The notes beneath the pieces were generated by a model, which searched no databases, was not told the DNA's origin, and saw only the letters and a list, made by a program, of their open reading frames with translations. 43,790 nt of DNA from Flavobacteriales bacterium UBA5692 (GTDB lineage Bacteria > Bacteroidota > Bacteroidia > Flavobacteriales_D > Sanyastnellaceae). The position numbers and the translations under genes are program-made. The DNA is taken from the NCBI GenBank assembly GCA_002420235.1, contig DIHQ01000029.1, positions 1-43,790 of the forward strand, read 5' to 3'. Shown piece after piece: positions 1 through 8,565 of this stretch. Position 1 is the stretch's first letter. Each line of letters opens with the position of its first letter.

Positions 1-70
1 AGAAGCGGCCCCTGAGGCAGAAGCCCCATCTGGCGAAAAAGGAGAGGCTCCCAGCTCCGAGGAGAAATAA
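1..70 (+). CDS. rpsB: 30S ribosomal protein S2, C-terminal end (partial)
   Basis: Only the last 22 codons and the stop (68-70) are inside the window; the 5' part lies upstream. The visible tail is rich in Ala, Glu, Pro and Ser and ends in Glu-Glu-Lys. Ribosomal protein S2 of many Bacteroidota ends in such an acidic, low-complexity extension, and rpsB normally sits directly before tsf, which starts 32 bp downstream. The assignment is therefore mainly by gene order; the tail itself has no diagnostic motif. Confidence 0.72.
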   Translation, partial: EAAPEAEAPSGEKGEAPSSEEK

Positions 71-102
71 GCCGGAGCATTAGCTGACAAAAACGGAAAG
101 AG

Positions 103-927
103 ATGAGTATTACAGCAGCAGAAGTAAACAAGCTCCGAAAGCAAACTGGAGCGGGGATGATGGATTGCAAGAAGGCCCTCACCGAAGCAGAAGGTGACTT
201 CGATAAAGCCATTGAAATCCTGCGCCTCAAGGGCCAAAAGGTTGCGGCTAAGCGCGGAGACCGCGAGACATCTGAAGGCGCCATACTCGCCACCGCGAAT
301 GCAGCAGGTGATTTCGGGGTGTTGATGTCACTGAACTGCGAAACGGACTTCGTTGCGAAGAATGAAGAGTTCGTAGAGGTTGCAACCAAGATTTTGAATG
401 TAGCAATCGAAGAAGGCATCACCGAAAAGCCAGCTCTGATGGTTGCTGCTTACTCCGATGAAGGCATTTCAATTGAAGACAAGATTACCGAGCAAATTGG
501 CAAAATTGGTGAGAAAATCGAGGTAGGATCATTTCACACCTTAAACGCTGCTCACGTTGCGGCTTACATCCACCCCGGAAACCGTTTGGCAACCTTAGTT
601 GGATTCAGTGCCAACGTTGGTGACGGGGCACGTGACGTGGCGATGCAAGCTGCAGCTATGGCACCGGTTGCATTGAATGAAGACAGCATTCCAGCCGATT
701 TGATTGAAAAAGAAAAATCCATTGGAAAGGAACTGGCCATCCAAGAAGGCAAGCCTGAAGAGATGGCGAGTCGCATTGCAGAAGGACGCTTGAAGAAGTG
801 GTTCAAGGAAGCCACCTTGGTCAACCAAGCTTTCATCAAGGACAGCAAAGTCAACGTCGCTCAGTACGTACAGTCATTGAACGGCGATGCGATTGTTACC
901 GGTTTCTGCCGCGAAGCGTTGGACTAA
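103..927 (+). CDS. tsf: Translation elongation factor Ts
   Basis: EF-Ts is the cytoplasmic guanine-nucleotide exchange factor that regenerates EF-Tu-GTP. The 274-residue product begins with the UBA-like N-terminal module (about residues 1-50, with LRKQTGAGMMDCKKAL) and carries the EF-Tu contact motif TDFVA at 81-85. Length fits the family. The start at 103 is supported by the conserved N-terminus and a weak purine stretch (GGAAAGAG) just upstream. It follows rpsB at 32 bp, the usual rpsB-tsf pair. A clear hairpin terminator follows, so transcription probably stops before pyrH. Confidence 0.98.
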   Translation: MSITAAEVNKLRKQTGAGMMDCKKALTEAEGDFDKAIEILRLKGQKVAAKRGDRETSEGAILATANAAGDFGVLMSLNCETDFVAKNEEFVEVATKILNVAIEEGITEKPALMVAAYSDEGISIEDKITEQIGKIGEKIEVGSFHTLNAAHVAAYIHPGNRLATLVGFSANVGDGARDVAMQAAAMAPVALNEDSIPADLIEKEKSIGKELAIQEGKPEEMASRIAEGRLKKWFKEATLVNQAFIKDSKVNVAQYVQSLNGDAIVTGFCREALD

Positions 928-947
928 GCGTCGAATTAAGAACATTC

Positions 948-978
948 AAAAGGGCCACCAAGTCGGGGGCCCTTTTTT
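948..978 (+). terminator. Intrinsic terminator after tsf
   Basis: A perfect 9-bp inverted repeat AAAAGGGCC / GGCCCTTTT (948-956 with 968-976) encloses an 11-nt loop and runs into six T residues. It lies 21 bp after the tsf stop and ends 42 bp before pyrH, so it is placed to end the rpsB-tsf transcript. Confidence 0.9.
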
Positions 979-1019
979 CATGTCTGAATTTTGGTGAATA
1001 TTCGGATATTTACGGTTCA

Positions 1020-1727
1020 ATGAAGTACAAAAGAATCCTCCTCAAACTCAGCGGTGAAGCGTTGATGGGCCAGAAGCAATTTGGCATTGACAACGATAGA
1101 TTGAAGCAATATGCGGAGGAAATTAAATCCGTTGTGGACGCGGGTCTTGAGGTGGCCATTGTGATCGGAGGGGGAAACATCTTCCGCGGAGTGCAAGCAG
1201 AAGAGGGCGGAATGGAACGCACACAAGGCGACTATATGGGAATGCTCGCAACAGTCATCAATTCCATGGCTTTGCAGAGTGCTCTTGAGAGTACAGGTGT
1301 AGACACCCGCTTGCAGTCTGCTATTGAGCTGAAGCAAATCGCAGAGCCTTTTATTCGGCGTCGTGCGGTGCGGCACCTTGAAAAGGGACGCGTGGTGATT
1401 TTCGGCGGAGGAACGGGCAATCCGTTTTTTACCACAGACTCAGCCGCATCGCTGCGCGCCATTGAAATCGACGCGGATGTGATTCTAAAGGGTACGCGGG
1501 TGGATGGAATTTACACCGCCGATCCGGAAAAAGACCCAAACGCGAAGCGATTTGAGACCATCACCTTTGACGAGGTATACGAGAAGGGATTAAAGGTGAT
1601 GGACATGACGGCGATTACGCTGTGCAATGAAAATAAGTTGCCCATAGTCGTATTCGATATGAACAAAAAAGCCAACCTTTACCGCTTGATTTCAGGCGAA
1701 GATGTAGGTACTTTGGTCAACGCATAA
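1020..1727 (+). CDS. pyrH: Uridylate kinase
   Basis: UMP kinase phosphorylates UMP to UDP in pyrimidine nucleotide synthesis. The 235-residue product is of standard length. It opens with the KRILLKLSGEAL block and has the glycine-rich GGGNIFRG loop at residues 50-57; the TTDSAASLRA segment belongs to the conserved amino acid kinase fold. The frame is open upstream to 798, but that extension only overlaps tsf and the terminator in another frame. ATG 1020 gives the family N-terminus. frr follows 8 bp after the stop, so the two are probably co-transcribed. Confidence 0.97.
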   Translation: MKYKRILLKLSGEALMGQKQFGIDNDRLKQYAEEIKSVVDAGLEVAIVIGGGNIFRGVQAEEGGMERTQGDYMGMLATVINSMALQSALESTGVDTRLQSAIELKQIAEPFIRRRAVRHLEKGRVVIFGGGTGNPFFTTDSAASLRAIEIDADVILKGTRVDGIYTADPEKDPNAKRFETITFDEVYEKGLKVMDMTAITLCNENKLPIVVFDMNKKANLYRLISGEDVGTLVNA

Positions 1728-1735
1728 TAGATGAG

Positions 1736-2299
1736 ATGACAGAGGAAATTCAAATGGCGCTAGAGTCGGCGCTGGAGGCCATGGACAAGGCCATCAGCCA
1801 CATGGAGACAGAATTGACGAAGATTCGAGCAGGCAAAGCGCACCCGGCCATGCTGGATAGCGTGAAGGTGGAGTACTACGGCTCAATGACTCCACTGAGT
1901 CAGGTATCCAATATCAACACCTCTGACGCCCGAACCTTGACCGTTCAGGCGTGGGAAAAAGCCATGCTCGACCCCATTGCAACGGCCATCATCAATGCCA
2001 ACCTCGGATTGAACCCGATGAACAACGGGGAATCGATTTTGATTAACATTCCCCCTCTGACTGAGGAGCGTCGAAAGGACCTCACGAAACGAGCGCGTGC
2101 CGAAGGTGAGCACGCCCGCGTCTCGGTTCGCAACGCTCGTAAAGACGCCAACGATTTCATCAAAGCCGAGAAAGCAGATGGTTTGAGTGAAGACCTCGCC
2201 AAGGACGGAGAAGATGAGGTGCAAAAACTGACGGACCGTTACGTCAAAAGAATCGATGATATTCTGGCCAAGAAGGAGTCGGATATAATGACCGTTTAA
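1736..2299 (+). CDS. frr: Ribosome recycling factor
   Basis: RRF splits post-termination ribosomes together with EF-G. The product has 187 residues (family about 185) and the typical helical layout: ALEAMDKAISHMETELTKIRAGKAHP near the N-terminus and the segment IPPLTEERRKDLTKRARAEGEHARVSVRN in the middle. The ATG at 1736 is used; another ATG at 1731 is in a different frame. The gene is adjacent to pyrH, a very common bacterial pairing. Its stop overlaps the convergent dxr stop by 3 bases. Confidence 0.97.
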   Translation: MTEEIQMALESALEAMDKAISHMETELTKIRAGKAHPAMLDSVKVEYYGSMTPLSQVSNINTSDARTLTVQAWEKAMLDPIATAIINANLGLNPMNNGESILINIPPLTEERRKDLTKRARAEGEHARVSVRNARKDANDFIKAEKADGLSEDLAKDGEDEVQKLTDRYVKRIDDILAKKESDIMTV

Positions 2300-3462
2300 G
2301 GCGTGAATTCACTGGCTTTCACCCTGGCCTCTTCATCGCTGGCGATGAGGCCTTCAAGGCTAGGCTGCTTTTCCCAATCCACTTGACCGAGCGCGTGTTC
2401 AAGGACTTTGGTCATTTCTGTGAATCTTAATTCATCTTTCAAGAAGCGCTCTACAGCCACTTCATTGGCGGCATTTAGAATAGCCGGGGCATTGCCACCT
2501 TTATCCCCGGCATCAAACGCGAGTTGTAGGTTGCGGAAGGCGTCAAGATCAGGTTTTTCAAACGTGAGTTCAGGATGGTCAAAAAAGCTGAATCGTTGGA
2601 AGTTATTTTTCAGGCGTTTCGGATACCCTAGTGCGTATTGGATGGGCAACTTCATGTCGGGCAGGCCCAACTGCGCCTTGATGGACCCGTCTTCGAATTG
2701 CACACAGCTGTGCACGATGCTCTGTGGGTGTACTACAACCTCGATCTGGTCCATGCGCACGTTGAATAACCATTTGGCCTCGATGACTTCGAGGCCTTTA
2801 TTCATCATGGAGGCGCTGTCGATGGTGATTTTGGGGCCCATGTCCCAGTTGGGGTGTTTCAACGCTTGGGCCTTTGTGACGAGCATTAGCTCATCACGGG
2901 TTTTTCCTCGGAATGGACCGCCTGAGGCGGTAAGAATGACCTTTTCGATGGGGTTGAGGACCTCACCAGCCAAACATTGATAGATAGCGCTGTGCTCCGA
3001 ATCAACAGGGTGGACATCAATGCCCGCAGCTAGGGCCTCTTTCATTACAAGGGCTCCGGCGACAACTAAGGTTTCTTTGTTGGCTAGGGCTATGTTTTTT
3101 TTCGCACGGATCGCACTAAGAGTAGGTCGTAAACCGGCGGCGCCAACAAGGGCTGTGAGCACAATGGAGACTCCTTCCATTTCTACCACTTGTTCGAGGG
3201 CCTTTGCTCCACCGTAGGCTTTGATTCCGTGGCTGAAAAGGGCGTCTTTGACCTCGCCTAACTTCGTGGAGTCAACAATTACAACCGCATTGGGTCGGAA
3301 CTCAAGGGCTTGTTGAATGAGTAAAGTAGCATTGCGGTTCGCTGTAAGAACCTCCACATGCAGGAGTTCGCGCTGTTCGCGGATGACATCAAGTGCTTGG
3401 GTTCCGATTGAACCAGTGCTGCCTAAGATGGCAACGCCTCGGGATGGGTTTACTTGTTTCAA
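2296..3462 (-). CDS. dxr: 1-deoxy-D-xylulose 5-phosphate reductoisomerase
   Basis: DXR converts DXP to MEP with NADPH, the committed step of the MEP isoprenoid pathway. The 388-residue protein has the N-terminal nucleotide-binding loop GSTGSIG (residues 14-20) and the metal/substrate region PVDSEHSAIYQCL. Length matches the family. The start codon overlaps the stop of the upstream SufT-like gene (ATGA, 3459-3462), so it is translated as the last gene of a lysS-sufT-dxr unit. The isoprenoid product is also the precursor of the undecaprenyl carrier handled by uppP at 24 kb. Confidence 0.97.
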   Translation of the reverse strand: MKQVNPSRGVAILGSTGSIGTQALDVIREQRELLHVEVLTANRNATLLIQQALEFRPNAVVIVDSTKLGEVKDALFSHGIKAYGGAKALEQVVEMEGVSIVLTALVGAAGLRPTLSAIRAKKNIALANKETLVVAGALVMKEALAAGIDVHPVDSEHSAIYQCLAGEVLNPIEKVILTASGGPFRGKTRDELMLVTKAQALKHPNWDMGPKITIDSASMMNKGLEVIEAKWLFNVRMDQIEVVVHPQSIVHSCVQFEDGSIKAQLGLPDMKLPIQYALGYPKRLKNNFQRFSFFDHPELTFEKPDLDAFRNLQLAFDAGDKGGNAPAILNAANEVAVERFLKDELRFTEMTKVLEHALGQVDWEKQPSLEGLIASDEEARVKASEFTP

Positions 3463-3770
3463 AGGAATCCAAGTTCAAGTTTTGCTTCTTCACTCATCAT
3501 ATCCTGCGTCCACGGAGGATCAAATACGATGTTGACCTTCGCGCCTGCGGCACCTTCAATGGTGGCGACTTTTTCTTCAACTTCGGCTGGAAGGCTCTCC
3601 GCCACGGGGCAATTTGGAGAAGTCAAGGTCATTTCAATGTGAATGAAACCATCGTCTTTTATGACCACCTCGTAAATCAAGCCCAACTCATAAATGTCAA
3701 CTGGAATCTCAGGATCGTGGACCGTTTTTAGAACGGATACGACTGTGGATTTGGTAAAAGATGCAGGCAT
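3459..3770 (-). CDS. SufT/MIP18-type (DUF59) Fe-S assembly factor
   Basis: A 103-residue single-domain DUF59/MIP18 protein. Conserved features are VHDPEIPVDIYELGLIY near the N-terminus, the TLTSPNCPVAE segment whose Cys is the conserved residue of the family, and a proline-rich ending with FDPPWTQDMMSEEAK. Family members (SufT, PaaD, eukaryotic MIP18) help mature Fe-S proteins. The gene lies 5 bp after lysS and overlaps dxr by 4 bp, so it is co-expressed with these and not with the suf operon 22 kb away. Which Fe-S targets it serves is unknown. Confidence 0.9.
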   Translation of the reverse strand: MPASFTKSTVVSVLKTVHDPEIPVDIYELGLIYEVVIKDDGFIHIEMTLTSPNCPVAESLPAEVEEKVATIEGAAGAKVNIVFDPPWTQDMMSEEAKLELGFL

Positions 3771-3775
3771 GGGCT

Positions 3776-5488
3776 TTAGTTAAGGGCGGATAGCCATGTT
3801 TCTACTTCCTCGAGGGTAAGCGCGGGGATATCTAATTTATTCTTTTTGCGGTAGCCGTTCATTTTTTCACGTATGCTGCCCGGGGACAAGCCTTCCAGGG
3901 CTTGCGGACGGTCGAAACCGGCGCCTACGATATGTGAGATCCAAACTTCGGACACGCCTATAGCTCGAAGGCCCTTCTCATCTGGACCTTGGTCGAAAAC
4001 CTCAGGACGCATCTGCGGGAAGAATAGCACTTCTTGGATGGAGGTTTGATTGGTCAGCATCATGACCAGTCGGTCGATGCCGATGCCGATGCCGCTGGTA
4101 GGTGGCATGCCGTATTCCAAGGCGCGCAGAAAGTCCTGATCGATGAACATGGCTTCATCGTCTCCGCGTTCGCTGAGTTTGAGTTGGTCTTCGAACCGCT
4201 GGCGCTGGTCGTCAGGATCATTGAGCTCGCTGTATGCGTTTGCTACTTCGGTTCCATTGATCATGAGTTCAAATCGCTCCGTGTAGCCGGGATTGTCTCG
4301 GTGCACCTTGGTCAGCGGCGACATCTCCACTGGGTAATCCATAATGAAGGTCGGCTGCACATAGTAGCGCTCGCATTTCTCACTGAATAGTTCATCGACG
4401 AGTTTGCCCTTGCCCATGCTGTCATCGGCTTCGACTCCCACTCGTTTGCATGCAGCGCGAAGCTCTGTTTCGGACTTGCCGTCAATGTCGATGTCTGTGT
4501 GTTCGAGGATGGCGTCGCGCATGGTGACTCGACGGTAAGGTGGTGCGAAATCAATTTCCGTGCCGTTGAGTTCGGCTTTGGTACCGCCGTGAACTGCCTC
4601 GCAGATGTCGGCAAGGAGGTTTTCCGTGGTCTGCATCATCCAATGGTAGTCCTTGTAGGCGACGTACAATTCCAACACAGTGAATTCCGGGTTATGGGTG
4701 CGGTCCATCCCCTCGTTCCGGAAGTTCCGGGAAAATTCATACACGCCTTCAAAACCGCCTACAATCAGTCGCTTGAGGTACAATTCATTTGCGATGCGAA
4801 GGTAAAGAGGGATATCAAGTGCATTGTGGTGGGCCACAAATGGCCTCGCGGCTGCTCCTCCAGGGATAGCCTGGAGCACTGGCGTGTCCACTTCCAACCA
4901 GCCGGCTTCTTCAAAAGAGCTGCGGATGGTTTGCATGATCTTCGAACGTGTTTCGAACACATTCTTAACGTCCGGGTTGACAACCAGATCGACGTAGCGC
5001 ATGCGGTAGCGTAGTTCTGGGTCTGCAAAAGCGTCGTGCAACTTGCCGTCTTCATCAACCTTAACTGCAGGCAACGGTTTGAGGGACTTGGAAAGTACTG
5101 TCAAAGTTTTGATCATGACGCTTTGCTCACCGGTTTGGGTTGTAAAGGTTTCCCCGGAGACGCCAATAAAGTCACCTCTGTCCAGTAGTTTTTTGAAGAC
5201 GACGTTGTAAAGCGTTTTGTCCTCGCTTGGGCACAATTCGTCGCGGTTGAGGTAAAGTTGGAACGAGCCCTCGCTGTCCTGGATTTCGGCGAACGAAGCC
5301 TTGCCCATTATGCGGCGGCTCATTATCCGGCCGGCGAGGGTTACCGTCATTCCATCTTCGAAAGCAACAGCCAGCTGTTTTGAACGGTGTGTAACTGTGA
5401 ATTCAGCGGCGGGGTATGGTTCGATTCCTAGAGCGCGCAATGCAGCCAAGGATTCGCGTCGAATGCGTTCTTGTTCCGTTCGTTGCAT
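3776..5488 (-). CDS. lysS: Lysyl-tRNA synthetase, class II, with C-terminal extension
   Basis: Charges tRNA-Lys. The 570-residue product has an N-terminal OB-fold anticodon-binding domain (about 50-160, with FAEIQDSEGSFQLYLNR), class II motif 2 (FRNEGMDRTHNPEFT, about 254-268) and motif 3 (GIGIGIDRLVMML, about 467-479). After the catalytic core there is a roughly 75-residue tail (from about 495) resembling a small helical helix-hairpin-helix module. To my knowledge such a tail is common in Bacteroidota LysRS. The reading frame is open upstream to 5575, but ATG 5488 gives the expected N-terminus and has a TACCTTTA box 4 nt before it. Confidence 0.97.
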   Translation of the reverse strand: MQRTEQERIRRESLAALRALGIEPYPAAEFTVTHRSKQLAVAFEDGMTVTLAGRIMSRRIMGKASFAEIQDSEGSFQLYLNRDELCPSEDKTLYNVVFKKLLDRGDFIGVSGETFTTQTGEQSVMIKTLTVLSKSLKPLPAVKVDEDGKLHDAFADPELRYRMRYVDLVVNPDVKNVFETRSKIMQTIRSSFEEAGWLEVDTPVLQAIPGGAAARPFVAHHNALDIPLYLRIANELYLKRLIVGGFEGVYEFSRNFRNEGMDRTHNPEFTVLELYVAYKDYHWMMQTTENLLADICEAVHGGTKAELNGTEIDFAPPYRRVTMRDAILEHTDIDIDGKSETELRAACKRVGVEADDSMGKGKLVDELFSEKCERYYVQPTFIMDYPVEMSPLTKVHRDNPGYTERFELMINGTEVANAYSELNDPDDQRQRFEDQLKLSERGDDEAMFIDQDFLRALEYGMPPTSGIGIGIDRLVMMLTNQTSIQEVLFFPQMRPEVFDQGPDEKGLRAIGVSEVWISHIVGAGFDRPQALEGLSPGSIREKMNGYRKKNKLDIPALTLEEVETWLSALN

Positions 5489-5492
5489 GTCG

Positions 5493-5500
5493 TAAAGGTA
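5493..5500 (-). promoter_or_regulatory. Putative -7 promoter element of lysS
   Basis: TACCTTTA on the minus strand matches TAnnTTTG except for the last base and lies 4 nt before the lysS ATG. With a start site a few bases downstream the mRNA would begin at or near the ATG. I cannot identify a -33 element. Confidence 0.45.
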
Positions 5501-5522
5501 ATTCGATGTCGTGAAGGCACTG

Positions 5523-5530
5523 TAGATTTG
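5523..5530 (+). promoter_or_regulatory. Putative -7 promoter element of the TonB receptor operon
   Basis: TAGATTTG is a full match to TAnnTTTG. It lies 26 nt before ATG 5557, within the 68-bp divergent interval with lysS, and would leave a short leader of about 20 nt. Confidence 0.5.
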
Positions 5531-5556
5531 CGCGGAATAAACGATTGTCAACTTCA

Positions 5557-7560
5557 ATGATATTGAACAAATCAAACTGGGCGCTTCTTGCCCCGCTCCT
5601 CATCATGGCATGGGTTGCCCAAGCTGGGGGAATTATTGATACCACCCAGGCTGTGGTGGCCTTGGATGAGGCCGCGGTTATAGGGGTGGATTTTGAAGCC
5701 GAAAGCCTAACGGATGCGCCTAAATCTTTGACCGTGCTTCAACCCGCCGAATGGCAGTCTTCCGCATCCATCACTGAAGCCCTTGAGTTCATCCCGGGCG
5801 TCGATGTCCAATCCCGCGGCGCTTGGGGTATTCAAACCGACATCAGCATTCGCGGGGGGTCATTTGAGCAAGTGGCGTTGCGCGTAGATGGAATGCGTTG
5901 GAGCGCTCCGCACACGGGCCACCACCTCATGAACATTCCCATCGACCCTGAAGACTTGGGCCACGTTGAGGTCGTGAAGTCTGGTGCAGGGCCATGGGCA
6001 GGTGTTGGGGCCTTTTCGGGGGCCATCAATATGGAAACCAATACCGGTTCAAGTGCCAATCGCGCCAGCTTCAGCGCCGAATTAGGCAGCTTCGATTGGC
6101 AGCGCGTCCGTGCGCATGTAGACTGGAACACTGCAAATGTGAGCCACGGGTTGAGCATCAGCCGTGCTAGCACCTCGGGACACATTTTCAATTCCGACGC
6201 GACCATCCAACGTTTGATGTATGGATGGGCTTGGTCAACCGGCATCCATCGGTTCAAAGGATTGGTAGCAGGGGAGACGAAAGCCTTCGGTGCGCAGAAT
6301 TTCTATAGTTCAGTTTACCCAGATCAATACGAAGAGACGGGCGCGGCGGTAGCGCAAGTTGCTTGGAATATGGATCGCAAAAAGTGGCGGTTCAGAGCCG
6401 GTGTTCATGGCCGGCTTCACCAAGACAGGTTCGAGTTATACCGGGAAGGTGCGGGCTGGTATGAGTTGACGGATGATGGATTTTACGTAGCAGAATTGGC
6501 GACTCCTGACACTGCAGCCTTGTGGTACACTGGAGCGAATCTGCACCGTTCGTTGGTGGGTGCCACGAATGCGCTCGCGCAATGGAAATCAGGAAACTGG
6601 ACGTTATCAGCAGCAGCAGATGCCCGTATCGAGTCGATCCGTTCCAATCGATTAGGCCAACCTTTGGCTGGTGTTGCGGAGGATGACCCCTATGTCTTGG
6701 GTGAGACTCGGCAAAACCTCGACACCTACGCTTCCGCAAAGTGGTCAGTGGATAAATGGATTGCTTCGGCCACGGCTGGCCTAAATTCCAATTCGCGATT
6801 TGGCAACTCCTTCATTCCTGCCGCACAGGTGGTTCGTAAGCTCGGAACGCATGCACGCGTCTTTGCTTCTGCGGGTCGATCGGTGCGTCACCCGTCATTC
6901 ACGGACTTGTATTACAACATCGGAGGGGCGATTGGCAGCGACTCATTGCAGTCAGAGTGTTCAAATCAGGCTGAAGCCGGATTCCGTATGGTCCTCCGCC
7001 CGTCCGATGCGTCGCGTATAATTTTGGAGGCCACACGTTTCTATCGTGAGGGTGCCAACTTAATTGATTGGATCCGCTATGATGGTAGCAGTGTGTTTCA
7101 AGCGGCCAACCTCTCGGAAATTGAATTCCAAGGTGGCGACCTCACAGTGCAGTATACGGCTACCTCTTCTGATGCACCCCGGATTACCATGGCAAGGCTT
7201 TCGGCAACCTGGATGGATGCAGATCGTGCCTCCACAGGATTTACGTCCAACTATGTGCTTGACTTTGTCCGAACCAAGTACGATGCTGTTTGCCGGATCG
7301 AAGGCGGCAGCCCATTGGCCTTTACCCTGCGGGGCAGCATGCAAGAACGCAACGGTGTGGCCATGCAATGGGAAGACACCAACCTGCTTCAGCTTTGGGG
7401 AGTCGAAGTTGCATTCACAGGCAACGACGGCGGACGTTTGGCCTGGCGCGGCAATGTTCGATTGGACAACCTGTTCGACGTGCAGTATGCGGATCGCGGC
7501 AGCGTCCTTCAGCCGGGGCGCATGGTGCGCTTTGGCCTTACCTTTGAATGGAACGAATAA
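5557..7560 (+). CDS. TonB-dependent outer-membrane receptor
   Basis: A 667-residue outer-membrane transporter. It has a signal peptide ending in AQA (about residue 24), a short TonB-box-like stretch (DEAAVIGVD), a plug domain (about 55-165, with LEFIPGVDVQSRG, TDISIRGGSFEQVALRVDGM and GAGPWAGVGAFSGAINM) and then a long alternating beta-barrel. It has no N-terminal carboxypeptidase-like domain and no SusD partner, so it resembles BtuB/siderophore-type receptors more than SusC. The substrate cannot be told. I prefer ATG 5557 over an in-frame TTG at 5545. The isomerase gene follows at 7 bp, an unusual partner. Confidence 0.93.
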   Translation: MILNKSNWALLAPLLIMAWVAQAGGIIDTTQAVVALDEAAVIGVDFEAESLTDAPKSLTVLQPAEWQSSASITEALEFIPGVDVQSRGAWGIQTDISIRGGSFEQVALRVDGMRWSAPHTGHHLMNIPIDPEDLGHVEVVKSGAGPWAGVGAFSGAINMETNTGSSANRASFSAELGSFDWQRVRAHVDWNTANVSHGLSISRASTSGHIFNSDATIQRLMYGWAWSTGIHRFKGLVAGETKAFGAQNFYSSVYPDQYEETGAAVAQVAWNMDRKKWRFRAGVHGRLHQDRFELYREGAGWYELTDDGFYVAELATPDTAALWYTGANLHRSLVGATNALAQWKSGNWTLSAAADARIESIRSNRLGQPLAGVAEDDPYVLGETRQNLDTYASAKWSVDKWIASATAGLNSNSRFGNSFIPAAQVVRKLGTHARVFASAGRSVRHPSFTDLYYNIGGAIGSDSLQSECSNQAEAGFRMVLRPSDASRIILEATRFYREGANLIDWIRYDGSSVFQAANLSEIEFQGGDLTVQYTATSSDAPRITMARLSATWMDADRASTGFTSNYVLDFVRTKYDAVCRIEGGSPLAFTLRGSMQERNGVAMQWEDTNLLQLWGVEVAFTGNDGGRLAWRGNVRLDNLFDVQYADRGSVLQPGRMVRFGLTFEWNE

Positions 7561-7567
7561 CCGCAAC

Positions 7568-8563
7568 ATGGAGCATATGCGCAGCCTCATCACGGCCTTT
7601 CCTGAGCAACTAAAACAGGCTTGGGTCACTGCTCGCACCACGCCCATTGATTTCAACGGTTGGACGCCATCGAATGTTTTGATTTTGGGCATGGGAGGGA
7701 GCGGCATCAGCGGGGCAATTGCCTCTAAGATGCTTTCTGACGCGAGCCCTGTGCCCATTATAGCCAATAACGACTACACTATTCCCGCTTGGACTGGTGA
7801 TTCGACGTTGGTAGTGGCTTGCAGTTATTCAGGCAACACCGAGGAGACATTGGCGGCGTTGGACGCTGCGGTTAAAGCTGGTGCACAGGTGGTGGCCATC
7901 ACGTCAGGCGGTCAATTGGGTGCCTTATGTGATTTGCATGGATGGCTTGCTGTTCGCATTCCCGGAGGGGAACCGCCACGTTCTCAATTCGGCTTTGCTT
8001 TTACCTCGGTCATGCACGTGTTGCATGAAGCGGGCATGGTGCCAGAAGCTGTATACAGTGCCTTTGGTTCCGCCGCGGATCACCTGAGAGCGAACCAGGC
8101 CAATTGCATCGAACGGGCAGAAGCTCTCGCCGATTTGGTGGAAGGAAAACAAGTCTTGTTGTATAGCGATACAGCGCAAGAGGGATTGGCCATCCGATGG
8201 CGACAGCAGCTCAACGAAAACGCTAAGCTTCTGTGCTCCCACCATGTCTTTCCAGAGATGAACCACAATGAATTGGTGGCTTGGGAAACGGGCGATGAAG
8301 GATACGTGGTGCTCATGATACAAATGCCGGAAGACCACAAGCGTACGCGCATCCGCATGGAGGTGTGCATGGAAATTTTCCAGCAACAAGGTGCAGATGT
8401 AGTCGTCGTTGAAGGCGATGGTGAAGATTCGGTGCTGCGGTTTTTTGACCTGGTGCACGTGGGCGACTGGTTGAGCCTTTTGTTGGCTGAGCGAGCTGGG
8501 GTGGACCCGGTGGACATCGAGAAAATCGATCACTTGAAAACCGCGCTGGCGCAAATCCCCTGA
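7568..8563 (+). CDS. Bifunctional phosphoglucose/phosphomannose isomerase family protein
   Basis: A 331-residue protein of the SIS-fold PGI/PMI family, which interconverts fructose 6-phosphate with glucose 6-phosphate and mannose 6-phosphate in archaea and some bacteria. Visible motifs are the sugar-phosphate loop GMGGSGISG (41-49), SYSGNTEETL (about 86) and EMNHNELVAWE (about 230), which holds the catalytic His/Glu region. The open frame extends upstream to 7064 through the receptor gene, but the conserved part starts with the ATG at 7568, 7 bp after the receptor stop. Activity on mannose versus glucose cannot be judged from sequence. Confidence 0.92.
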   Translation: MEHMRSLITAFPEQLKQAWVTARTTPIDFNGWTPSNVLILGMGGSGISGAIASKMLSDASPVPIIANNDYTIPAWTGDSTLVVACSYSGNTEETLAALDAAVKAGAQVVAITSGGQLGALCDLHGWLAVRIPGGEPPRSQFGFAFTSVMHVLHEAGMVPEAVYSAFGSAADHLRANQANCIERAEALADLVEGKQVLLYSDTAQEGLAIRWRQQLNENAKLLCSHHVFPEMNHNELVAWETGDEGYVVLMIQMPEDHKRTRIRMEVCMEIFQQQGADVVVVEGDGEDSVLRFFDLVHVGDWLSLLLAERAGVDPVDIEKIDHLKTALAQIP

Positions 8564-8565
8564 CT

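Noticed and set aside
798..1019. Upstream extension of the pyrH frame to 798
   Set aside because: It overlaps tsf in another frame and crosses the tsf terminator; the conserved UMP kinase N-terminus begins at the ATG at 1020.
4499..5014. Open frame of 171 codons antisense to lysS
   Set aside because: It lies fully inside a strongly conserved gene and shows no domain; a by-product of codon bias.
7064..7567. Upstream extension of the isomerase frame through the receptor gene
   Set aside because: It is a shadow frame of the TonB receptor; family similarity starts at the ATG at 7568.
7060..7767. Open frame of 235 codons on the minus strand
   Set aside because: It is antisense to the receptor and isomerase genes, has no recognisable motif, and spans both coding regions and the gap between them.
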